In this document: piece after piece, positions 18,918 to 28,241 of the stretch
Layout of the letters: each line of letters opens with the position of its first letter
Numbering within the stretch: position 1 is the first letter of the stretch
Assembly: GCA_000695325.1 (NCBI GenBank)
Contig: AVPN01000126.1
Coordinates: forward strand, 12,448-40,688
Direction: 5' to 3'
Origin: Pleurobrachia bachei
Taxonomy: Eukaryota > Ctenophora > Tentaculata > Cydippida > Pleurobrachiidae
DNA: 28,241 bases
Notes under the pieces: generated by a model
What the model was told of the DNA's origin: nothing
The model's database searches: none
What the model saw: the letters and a program-made list of their open reading frames with translations, nothing else
Program-made: the position numbers and the translations under genes

Positions 18918-20410
18918 AAAGGGGTAAGAGATAAGAACATCAAGGTGGGTAGGGGGCGGGGGATAAAGATGAGGTAGAGATAGAAACAGTACTAGACGGT
19001 TAAGAGACTTCTCTTCGCCTCTCAGAAGGGGAAAAGCGGGTCCAGGTAGTTGGCGGTACAAAGGAACCTAGAAAATCTAGAGGCCATCGGAGACATACAT
19101 GGGGGATTGTATGCCCAAAGTATATTGGCGACATAGACACCTGGACCCTGGTGCGATCCCCATGGTGGGGATCGCACCAGGTGTCTATGTCGCCAACAAA
19201 ATATAGTTATTACCTGAACTTTCTGGGCTAGATCCTTCATCGTGCTCGTTCTGTTTGTATGCTAAACTACCCGTTACTGATCGGAAGACAGAGAAGGGTA
19301 ACAATATCGTGTGCCGAACCAACGCTTGAATGATATGAAATATGAATGATATCGAAGTGTTGCTTGCTATATCTATTACCTAAAAAGAGAGCCAGTACTA
19401 TGGCGTTGAGATGTATCCTAAACAACTTGCTGTTTGACTTATATCTGGACAGGAATAAGTTTAGAATGGCTTAATTTTGTATCATAAGGTCTCATACAAC
19501 CCTGAAAAAGCTTATTGAGTAAGCTCCTATGAACACATGTAACTCCCCAACTAACTCTCAAATAAAGTGCACAAGAAAGGTAAATTCTTCCTAAATTTTA
19601 GTCTGTCTAGAAGCCAGGCGGAACTATAAAGAGATAAACTGGAGTTACAAGAATTACTTGGCGGGCACAAACAACCAATGATCTCAGCCCATCATATCTC
19701 CCTATCTTGGCATCTCTTTCTTTATCTGAGATATAGTATCTCTCTCATTCTCCCTCTCTCAGTCTCCTGAAGATCAAGATTAAAGTCGCACTGATTGTGC
19801 ACATGTGTAAAACTCTAAACCTCCTGAGAACAAGCAATCGTATAACATAAGATGATTCCTCTTCTCTGAGGAAAGAAAAAGTACCGAACAATTACACAAT
19901 ATAACGCTAAATGACTCATTGAGTGACTCATTAATAGGATAAACCGTAAATAAAGGAAGATTGCCAACTACGTTAATTGGTAACAATCAAGTGAGATAAT
20001 TTATCGGCGGGAATTATAATCTGTGATTGTTTTTAATTGTTGTGTACTGTTTAAGAAGGAACATGACGTGTCCAAATTGAGTCTTTATAGTCACTGATAT
20101 TGGACATACACCTAGTGATGAACTACGTACGCCTACTTTCGATACCATTGCAGCTAGAAAGTAGGCAACGGGTTTTGCGTGGAAGCTGTGGCATAGTTCT
20201 ATTGAACAATCATTCTCACGTCAGGAGCCGGTGTGACTTTCATTAGTGCAGTGACAATGCAGCATTATGACATTGCATTATATGTGAGCAGATATCTGTA
20301 CAAGACATGTGGGAATCTCACATACGGGTGGGAAACTATTGATCGCGTGGGAAGATTGGACAATGCAGCTCGTGCCAACTTTGCAGTTGTACAGATAGAG
20401 ACTTAAACCA
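18918..20410 (-). pseudogene. partial Ly6 duplicate without the main coding exon
   Basis: Second copy of the 1.5-kb unit. The signal-peptide exon is recognisable (near 19385-19415) but the ATG and first codons are replaced: a stretch of about 20 bp containing them is changed and shortened compared with copy 1. There is no second coding exon between this copy and copy 1. It cannot encode a Ly6 protein by itself, but may serve as extra upstream sequence for the intact gene. Confidence 0.85.
19125..19196. repeat. second copy of the 30-bp inverted repeat
   Basis: Same sequence as 17619-17690, carried along in the 1.5-kb duplication. Confidence 0.9.
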
Positions 20411-23400
20411 TGTTTAAAACGTGGCTGTAAGTGGCTGTGTACTGGTACATGATAGTCGGTACTAAACTTGGACATGCAGGGGTTTAACTTTAATATAGCA
20501 GCAGTCAGGAACTCTTTCTCTCTCTATAATTTCTCTGACGCTATACCATTAAATCCCCCTTCTCTATCTATCACTATGTAGCTTTACTGGCAGGCCAATG
20601 TAGCTCTACAGACAGCCACAACACAACTCTACTACAACTGCAGCTGCAGATGAAGGTGTAGTGAATTGTTAACGAGATAATGAAGCGAGTTATTACTGAT
20701 GCATTGTTTAATTTCCTTAGACAAAACTAGCTAAAACAAGAACATAAGTATGTACATTACTATTTGAATCCTCCTTTTCTACCTCTCGTTCTCTCTATTT
20801 GTCTCTCTTCAGAAGAGTCGTATGCTCTCTTTATCTATCTCTCCTTTTCTATCCCCTCTCTATCTCTCTTTCGTTTATCAGTTCTATCTCTCTTTCGTTT
20901 ATCAGTTCTAATTCTACAGCTGGCGGCTACCACCGCCCTGAGATCATTAATCGAAACTAAGATACGATTACGAAATAGAAAATACAAAAGAAGGAAACAT
21001 TAAATAGTACTGGAACATTAAATCATGAACTGAGGAGAGAGAGAAAAATTTGTTTTGAAACAAGCAGTTTCACAATTGCAAATTATGTAATTTCCGACAG
21101 CTGAGAGAAACCGCACCTCACACACTGACTAACAACATGAGCAGTGAGCACATCTATAATGACCACTATATATCTATCTCGATACTTCCTGGTAGGAGAC
21201 ATGAGGGATATACCCTGTATCACCTTGCCTGGTTACTAACCAGGTTAGACGTGTTTCGGGAGGGTTAGAACATAACAAGTATCACCCTGAACATCACCCT
21301 GATAGCGGAGTGAGGCTGTCAGGGCATTGTCCTGACTCTATTCTCACTTCATTCGAATAACCATGTGTGAGGCATTGGCCTGACAGGAGTGAGGAGGAGA
21401 GTGGTCTGACAGGACATCCCCCTCACACTTCTCTAACAACTAATATGTGACATGCAAATATTCTGTGATATATTCAGGTATTATATAGCTGTAGGGTGTT
21501 TCCTGGTTCAAGTTGCGGGAACTTTGAAATTCAAAAGGTTTAGAACTAGTTCTAGCAGGTAGAAAGAGATGGAAGGAGAGAGAGAGAGGTAAGGAGAGAC
21601 TAGAACTAGAGAGAGAGAGAGATATAGATATAGAGGCAGAGAGAGATAGATAAAAACTGAGAATAGAGGTACGTGACTGACTCTGAGAAAAATGGAGTTG
21701 CAGTCTAGGCGAGAGTAAACTAGGAAATAAAAACGCAAAACTGTTTTAATTAAGACGTTAATTAAAAAATACGTGTCTAGTACTAAACTTAATTGGCCCA
21801 GCAGTTTTATTGCACCGCAGACCAGTCGAGATACAAGCTGGTACAACTTGGAACTACCCTTCCCTACCGAAACGTCAAACGCGAATGGTTGGGGTCAGGG
21901 GTTGTGCTGTTACAAGTCAGGGGTAGACTTTTTTAGGATGTAATGTACGCAGCATAAGATGCATAATCAACAAGAACAAAATACTAGTAAATGGCTAATG
22001 GGTCTATCTTTGATCACGATATATAATATTCACCAGTATCTCTCTCCAGTCGACTCTCCAGTCTCTACCCGGATATTAAAAATAATGTGTTGCAGTACGG
22101 AAATTGAACCAACATCAGATAAATTTCCAATGGGGGAGAACTAGTACTACAAGACAAGCCAGAAATTAGCAATTGTTCTCACGAAGATTCATAGAGTTTT
22201 ATTGTTCAAATATTGAGTTTTAACAGCAGAGTGAAGCTAGAAAACACACTTTATTATATTGCGGCAATTTATACAAACACGGCCTTATGACTATTCGAGT
22301 GCAGAACAAGAATCGTTTTCACTTGAGATACGAAAGTACTTAGTACTGCATAGTAGAATGTTTCTAAAAGTAAAAAGATCGTGGGAATAAAATCGGAAAC
22401 ACAGTGGGGACTGGATAATCGCTAACAGTGAATAAAAGCAGATCAAATTCCAGTAAAATAATCATTTTGATAGAGTTTGGGACCGGAAAGACACACGTCC
22501 TCCCACCTCCAAAACTACTGATCTGAGAGAGTAAACTATCTGAATGACGAAACAAACTTTGCACTTTAGCATAGCAATAGTTTCCCTATCTGTACAATAA
22601 CCCCGTAATAACTATACATATTTCTATTTCTCATTATCTCTCTACCTCTCAGCAGGAGATATTAGACGGAAATGCGGGATGGGATTGGGCGCTGATATGA
22701 AGAGAAATTATAATATCCTCTCCGCTCTCTATCTACCTACTAGTACTCCTTATAATTTTACCCCACTCTCGGCTCCCCCATCTCTGTTTCTCTCTAACTC
22801 TCTCTCTCTCTCTCTCTCTTTCTATTCCATCCCCATTCCCTAGAACTTCCGTTGGAAAGCTCTTAAATTTTAAGTTAAATGGTTAAACATAAGCATAAAA
22901 TGTTGTATAATTTTGAAGGAGAACTCTGAAGGAGAAGAATTTAGATTTTAAATCCGAAAACAATTTCGGTAGAAATTTAGATGTGGTCTAAAACTTGGCA
23001 CTCTTGAATATTGATGTGCAAAGGTCGCTTACAAGTAGCAGCAGGGGAGAATGAATATATGTTGTGTTATACTGGCTTTATCGCTATTTATATCATAGGG
23101 ATATTAGGCTACAAGGAGAGGGGTAGGGTACACGAGGGGGTACTATAGGAGAGAGACAGGGAGAGAGATGGAGAGAGGGAGAGAGCTAATATTCCGCATA
23201 CACCGTCCAGGTATCAGATCAATACTCCACTGACGGCAATCAGAGAAAATCACTCTTTTGAACTTTCAATTGAAAGTTATAGGCTTTGTTGAGTCGCCTT
23301 ACAGTTTACACTGCGTCCGCTTAGGGTATAACGTATCATGGATAAATAGAGGCCAAAAAAGGTGCGTGAGCTCATATTGAATATGCAAGACTATAATTAC

Positions 23401-24432
23401 TACTCTCCTAGCTACTTATCCCTCGCTACTTGATAACATTGGAGGAATATCGAACAAGTAAATGGGCCATGGGGGGCTGACAGTATGGGAAATAAATGGT
23501 AATTAACTAAATTCTACCGTTGTCATGAGAAGAAAAAAAGCTACAAAACTCTCTTCTAGGGAAGACGCTCTCTCTCCCCCTTTATCTCTCTTTCTCTTTC
23601 TCTCTCTCGTTTAACTCTACAGAAACCACCAGCTAGTTATTGAGAAATTATACGGTAACTCTAAACAGCACAACTCTTGAACCAACTACATATCATTCAT
23701 AAGATCAGTCATAAGATATTTTAGAAATAAGTGTCCAGGGAGACACCCTGAACTTAACTAATATTATGACTAAACTGGAGATAATGCACACGGAGACACA
23801 TGTATAATGCACGCATAAATATTCCTAATTACAACAACACGTCACACACATAGATACAGGTCTCCTTCAAGGAGGAGCCATAAACAGATCAGGAGAAAAA
23901 CTAATAAGTGTTTAGACTTTGGATTGTAGCAGCAATGTTTTGTTATTTACTAAACCTTGCGCAGTGAGAGAAGGTCGAAGCAAGAGAAGCAAGGGTTCAA
24001 TGAACCCGGTTCATAGGGCGAACTAGAAATTTTAATTCACAACCAAAATAGAATACCCAGTATGTGCACATAGCCTTACAGTTTTGGTAAAAAGTGTTGT
24101 CTTTGTATGTGGTTTTTCTCTCTCAACACTGCAACTCTGTGGTAGCTGGTAACTTAATTTAGTAGTTGGGTGTGAGTGTGTCTGTATGTTTACTAACAAA
24201 GCTAAATATTGTCTAATCTAATGGGGGAATACAAATTCAAATAATCATAGTACAAAAACAATCATTTTATAACAGCTTGGTTTTGCACCACTCTCTTCTT
24301 TAACCAGAAGTGTTTAAAAAATCAACTCTTTGACTCCCTCGAATTGGTTGGTTCACTCGTGCAGTCTCTTTCTCTTCCCTCTTCTACCCATAGTTAGATC
24401 AAGGTAAAAATAAACTCTCTCTCTCACATTGT
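20411..24432. other. long stretch without a recognisable gene
   Basis: AT-rich DNA with CT/GA microsatellites (for example 20765-20900, 21570-21650, 22795-22825, 23130-23190, 23560-23610). Short open frames (20581-20660, 20764-21003, 21137-21268) have no supporting start, splice or domain evidence. Around 21310-21430 there are several diverged direct and inverted copies of a CCTGACAGG/TGTGAGGCATTG motif, possibly an old small element. Confidence 0.55.
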
Positions 24433-24438
24433 TTTATT
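24433..24438 (-). promoter_or_regulatory. candidate polyadenylation signal AATAAA
   Basis: AATAAA on the minus strand about 100 bp after the stop of the SxIP-protein gene. A similar hexamer occurs in the adjacent 37-bp duplicated unit. Confidence 0.4.
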
Positions 24439-24458
24439 TACACGCATGCCAGCTTGTG

Positions 24459-24523
24459 ATTTATTTCACCACGTCCAAATCAGTCATGGTTTCCAATTTA
24501 TTTCACCGTCCAAATCAGTCACG
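24459..24523. repeat. 37-bp tandem duplication in a 3' UTR
   Basis: TTTATTTCACC followed by GTCCAAATCAGTCA occurs twice, 37 bp apart, just after the minus-strand stop codon at 24538. Confidence 0.85.
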
Positions 24524-24537
24524 TTTTTTCTACTCCC

Positions 24538-27500
24538 TCACTTCCTTGATGACGACAGAGCGGATCGAGAAGGTAGCCGGCTAGGAAGTTTAGATCTCAG
24601 TCCTGAACCCGGTTTAGGAATTCCACTCCTTGCGATTGGTTGCTTGATTACCGGCTTTACATTTTCACTATCCTCTCCCTCATCTTGAGGTGTTTTACTG
24701 ACGGGTTGTCTAACGACAGGTTTAACCAGGCCAGGTTTTGCAATCTCACCGACCCTTGACTTGGGTTTTTCAACCGTACTCGTGGTCTTGGGACCTTTAT
24801 TTTCAACTGATCCTAGGATAGATCGTCGTAGTTCAGGTTTAGGTTTGTCTGTCACCTTCTTTAAATCAGACCGGCGTGACAGAGCTGGTTTAGATGGAGC
24901 TCCAGTGGGAGGTTTAGATGAAGTGCTCACTGTTTTTGGTGCTGATGATGTGACTGAAGAGACTCGGGGCTTCTTCACCGGTCCAATCTTTGTCTCCAAT
25001 TTGGGTTTTGTATCTACAGGTTTGGTCTTGGCAGCAATTGGTTTCGATTTTACCAGTCCTCTTTTCTCGGCGGGTTGTGGAGCACGAGGGGATGGGAGAG
25101 TTTTAGGAGGTGCTTTGGGTGGTGCTCGTGGTGACATGGCCACTCTGGCTCGAGCTGGGGATGCTGGGAAACGAGCACGGGGTGACTCGGGTACCGTCCT
25201 AACCGGCCTTTTGGGAGGTGTGGCTGGGACTCTATTTGGGTCAGATTTCACTGGCGTCATTCGACCCTCAAATGATTGGGATTTCTTGGGAGTTCCAGGT
25301 CGGGGGCTCATGGGACCCCGGGAGGAGGAGTGGAGATGGGGCCGGGGACTGGGTGGGATCCAGGGCTGTCTCATATCACCAACTGAGGGAAGAGAGAGTT
25401 GGTAACTGATATTTTCATAATAAGCATTTACATAATTAGCATTTTCATAATTAGCATTTATATGAGCATGTTGTGATAATTTGACGGGGCACTTACCACT
25501 ACAAGATTTGGGTACGGGACTTCCTGGAACTTTCACTGGTGTAGAGACCTTCTCTCGGAAAGCAGAGAACGCATCAGTACTTGGAACTTCCCCCTCGAAT
25601 CTGGTACGATATGAATAAAAATTATAGGATGTAATGAGATGAGAGGGATGTTATGGGGATTATAATAGAGTAACTTAGAGACATGATAGTATAGACGAGC
25701 AGCGTGGGGGGGGGGGAAACTTGCGCGATATTACAGTCAGAGACTGACTAACAGGAACAAAGCTTATATTCTAAATGTTATCAGGACCGAGCTATTACCT
25801 TTTAGGGGCCATGCAAGGTAAAGTGGATGGTCTCGGTTTGGTCGGTGTCTTTGAGGGAGAATTGTAGCTACGTCTGAGGGGGTAATGGTTATAATGCTTC
25901 TAGAGTAACCACATCACGGGCTAATATTTACTCTCTATGTGTATCTACTCTGTCTCCCTCCTCGAATTTAATCGCAGATAAGAGATCTACCCACCACTGC
26001 TTTACTTGTCATGTTACTCTTGCTGCTAGTATACCTCTCACTCACACGGATCGAGGCTGGGTTTTCAGAGACCCAGGGGGCAGGAGGGGGCAGCCTGACT
26101 ACCGTACCGAGCAGTGTTGCCATACCAAAATCGACCACTTTTGATATCTCGATGGAGACGAAAAAAGCGGATAAAAATAAGGACAAGAATAAAAATAAGG
26201 GCACTACTACAGTTGCTGGTACTGAGGAACTGGGAACAGAGCCACCGGCCAACATAACCCTATCTCAAAATAAGGAGATGAACACCACATCAGGAGGAGA
26301 AGTGAAAGCTACCACAGAGATTCAGGTGAACACTACACCACCGGGTATCGTGAATATTACATCATCAAAGATAGGGAACACTATAACACAGACACCAGTG
26401 AATACTGCAACAGAGGCCCAACTAAATACCACAACAGAGGCCCAACTAAATACTACCACAACTGAGATCCAACTCGATGCTACAACACAGAAATCAGTGA
26501 ATACTAAAAAACAAAAAAAGATAGCGGATACTACAACAGAGGCCCAACTAAAGACTACAACAGCAGGGGTACAATTGGACACATCAGCTGCAGCAGAGGA
26601 TACTACAACAATGATGGTGAACCCTGGAATTGTTGTTACTACTGAAGCTCCAGACACTGCTATTAATAATACGGTGGAACAACCCACTGAGGAACTGGGC
26701 GAGAGTACAACTAGTGGGTCTGTAGGAGGTGATGATGGTGGGGTGAATAGTACTACAGGAGCTGGGGATTTAGCTAGTAATGCAGTAGGGAATTACACCA
26801 CCCGAGGGTGGCAGCAAGATAAGAACACCGTGGGACCGTCTACTACAGATGAACAGGAAGAGGGTGGTGGTGAGGACACAGCACAGGACCCTGTACACGA
26901 GGAACTGGGTAAGTAAACATGTTAGATACATGTTAGATTGCGGTCTAACCATGATTAACAGCACAATCCCTTCTTTCAGAGCAAAATAGTGCTATGGGAT
27001 CATTTCCTGGATTGATGTGCCTAAGTGTCGTCTACTGCTCCAGCCTACTGTTAGTCTGATAACCCTTTTCAAAAACTCAGAACTTATTAACTCAGAACTA
27101 CACTACTTTTAATGTAAAGCTATAATCAAAAACCCGATAAGAAGTAACTTACCCTGCAGCTCCAGTCCTTGTTGAGATTGGGGCTGATTGCATCTTAATA
27201 TTCTTGCCCTTATACCTCTGAAAACAATACGCATGGTTAATTGTAAATTATATTAATTATTCCAATCAAAAGATGTTCATTCCAGTTTTGGCAGTGTATT
27301 TCGAATTTTCGAACGGATCCCGCGCGCAAGCGGGACGGGGTATTCTCCCTGTAAAGAAGTTGTCGCGCCTTACGTACGGAGGGGGTGGGGGTTACATACC
27401 GGTTCAGGTGCCTTGTAGATCTGTTTGAGGATTCGTCTCTCTGTTTCACCGAACAAAACCGAGGGAGTGTTGACGTCTGTCGTGAGTTGATCATCTACTG

Positions 27501-28241
27501 TTGAGATACAGCTGGGGGAGAGGAGACCGGGGGAATCCGCAAATCGGAGCTGTTTAACTCTGTTCTTGCTGCCTCCTGTTGCACTCCGGAGAGGGGTGAT
27601 AAGGTCTGATTTCTCTGCTGCCATTTCTGGTGTTACAAATCCATCCTCCGCTGGTCTTGTTGCTGGTTCTGGGGGTTGCTGACTGGCGACTGGTAGGACC
27701 TGGTGACTATCAGTTGGAATAGGTTGTGAAGTTTCAACAGGTGAGGTATCTTCTTCTACCCCTCCTTTTCTATCAGTAGTAGCAACTGGAGGTTGTTCAC
27801 TGGTAGAAACTACATCAATATGTGATGTTGTGGTCTCGGGTTCTGTAGGAATAAGCAGCTCGATGGATGCAGGCTGCTGTTCGATAAGGACAGGTTGCTG
27901 TTCCATAGTGACAGGTTGCTGTTCCATAGTGACAGGTTGCTGTTCCATAGAGGCAGGTTGCTGTTCCATAGAGGCAGGTTGCTGTTCCATAGGGACAGGT
28001 TGCTGTTCCATAGAGGCAGGTTGCTGTTCCATAGAGGCAGGTTGCTGTTCCATAGAGGCAGGTTGCTGTTCCATAGAGGCAGGTTGCTGTTCCATAGAGG
28101 CAGGTTGCTGTTCCATAGAGGCAGGTTGCTGTTCCATAGAGGCAGGTTGCTGTTCCATGGAGGCAGGTTGCTGTTCCATAGGGACATGTTGCTGTTCCAT
28201 AGTGACAGGTTGCTGTTCCATAGAGGCAGGTTGCTGTTCCA
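24538..28241 (-). CDS. Pro/Lys/Ser-rich probable microtubule plus-end protein, 5' end outside window
   Basis: Exons from the right edge to 27400, then 27217-27153, 25873-25799, 25600-25497 and 25382-24538, all phases matching (0, 2, 2, 1). The N-terminal part seen is a MEQQPAS heptad repeat, then Thr/Ser/Pro-rich sequence with LRFADSPGLLSP, and RRILKQIYKAPEPRYKGKN. The C-terminal exon is basic and proline-rich (PATPPKRPVRTVPESPRAR and many KPK/SPR units) and ends with SGIP, SKLP and SRLP within about 15 residues, then SALSSSRK. SxIP/SxLP in a basic, Ser/Pro-rich setting is the known ligand of EB1-family plus-end proteins, and the composition is that of microtubule-associated proteins. I infer microtubule plus-end binding, regulated by proline-directed kinases (many SP/TP sites). 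No globular domain is visible and I do not recognise the orthologue. Confidence 0.75.
25415..25470. repeat. 18-bp AT-rich tandem repeat in intron
   Basis: Three units of CATAATTAGCATTTTCAT-like sequence between the last two exons of the minus-strand gene. Confidence 0.75.
26011..27059 (+). CDS. mucin-like, Thr-rich, probable GPI-anchored glycoprotein
   Basis: Two exons, 26011-26908 and 26980-27059, join in phase (G plus AG gives Glu) for about 325 residues. The start ATG opens a signal peptide (MLLLLLVYLSLTRIEAG). The body is rich in Thr, Ser, Asn and Gln, with imperfect repeats around TTEAQLNTT, one lysine-rich patch (KADKNKDKNKNKG), and many N-glycosylation sequons (NIT, NTT, NST, NYT), so heavy O- and N-glycosylation is expected. 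The second exon supplies NSAMGS, a plausible GPI attachment region, followed by a hydrophobic end (FPGLMCLSVVYCSSLLLV). I infer a cell-surface, mucus- or adhesion-type protein; no conserved domain is seen. The whole gene lies in the intron 25874-27152 of the opposite-strand gene. Confidence 0.8.
27880..28241 (-). repeat. 21-bp coding minisatellite (MEQQPAS heptads)
   Basis: At least 17 in-frame units of 21 bp encode MEQQPAS, with variants PVT, PVP, HVP and PVL. The array continues past the right edge. Because the period is a multiple of three, copy-number change keeps the frame. Confidence 0.95.

Noticed and set aside
20581-20660. Possible last exon reading LLAGQCSSTDSHNTT to MKV and a stop
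   Set aside because: There is a pyrimidine-rich tract and acceptor, but no upstream exon, domain or second support.
20764-21003. Open frame of 79 codons ending in a basic KYKRRKH tail
   Set aside because: Most of it is a CT-rich microsatellite (Leu/Ser/Phe runs); no conserved feature was seen.
21137-21268. Short ATG frame beginning MSSEHIYNDHY
   Set aside because: 43 codons only, no signal peptide, splice partner or homology that I can recognise.
24761-25405. Plus-strand frame of 214 codons
   Set aside because: It is the antisense shadow of the Pro/Lys-rich C-terminal exon; composition and splice phases support the minus strand.
27810-28187. Minus-strand frame with WNSNLPL repeats
   Set aside because: It is a shifted frame of the 21-bp MEQQPAS coding repeat, whose own frame continues in phase into further exons.

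Overview
The window looks like genomic DNA from an invertebrate animal. Genes are split by short GT-AG introns, there is a metazoan-type SRP (7SL) RNA gene, a GPI-anchored Ly6/three-finger protein, an endo-lysosomal type two-pore channel, and many small palindromic elements and minisatellites. A non-bilaterian such as a sponge or cnidarian would fit, but I cannot fix the taxon from sequence alone.

Layout. 1-236: a minisatellite and the last exon of a + strand gene whose product ends in a PDZ-ligand-like ETV. 237-1850: mostly non-coding. 1850-3565: a large 16-bp minisatellite with a 64-bp higher-order period. 3567-4292: a partial copy of channel exons, followed by a retroelement scrap (4451-4857) and more minisatellites. 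5541-16482: a two-pore channel (TPC) gene. I could chain 24 exons with every intron phase matching, giving at least 1341 residues: domain I, EF-hand-like linker, domain II, then a cytosolic tail of about 600 residues that I do not recognise. An SRP RNA gene lies antisense in one of its introns (7129-6832). Two parts of the channel gene are tandemly duplicated. The copies are almost identical in protein despite many base differences, and the duplicate ends cut exons.

17075-17918 (minus): a two-exon Ly6/Quiver-like GPI-anchored protein, tail-to-tail with the channel. Its intron and upstream region are duplicated at about 18918-20410, but the coding exon is not. 20411-24537: no convincing gene. 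24538 to the right edge (minus): a proline/lysine/serine-rich gene with SxIP/SxLP (EB1-binding-like) motifs at its C-terminus and a MEQQPAS repeat near the window edge. Inside one of its introns, on the opposite strand, sits a complete two-exon gene for a threonine-rich, mucin-like, probably GPI-anchored protein (26011-27059).

The genes do not form an obvious pathway. The most solid discoveries are the SRP RNA, the TPC with its long novel tail, Cys-rich turret and charge-poor second S4, the nested mucin gene, and a family of palindromic GGCGGCGCC elements present in only one of each pair of duplicated introns. The repeated partial duplications are also what an assembly of a very heterozygous diploid would give, and should be read with that caution.
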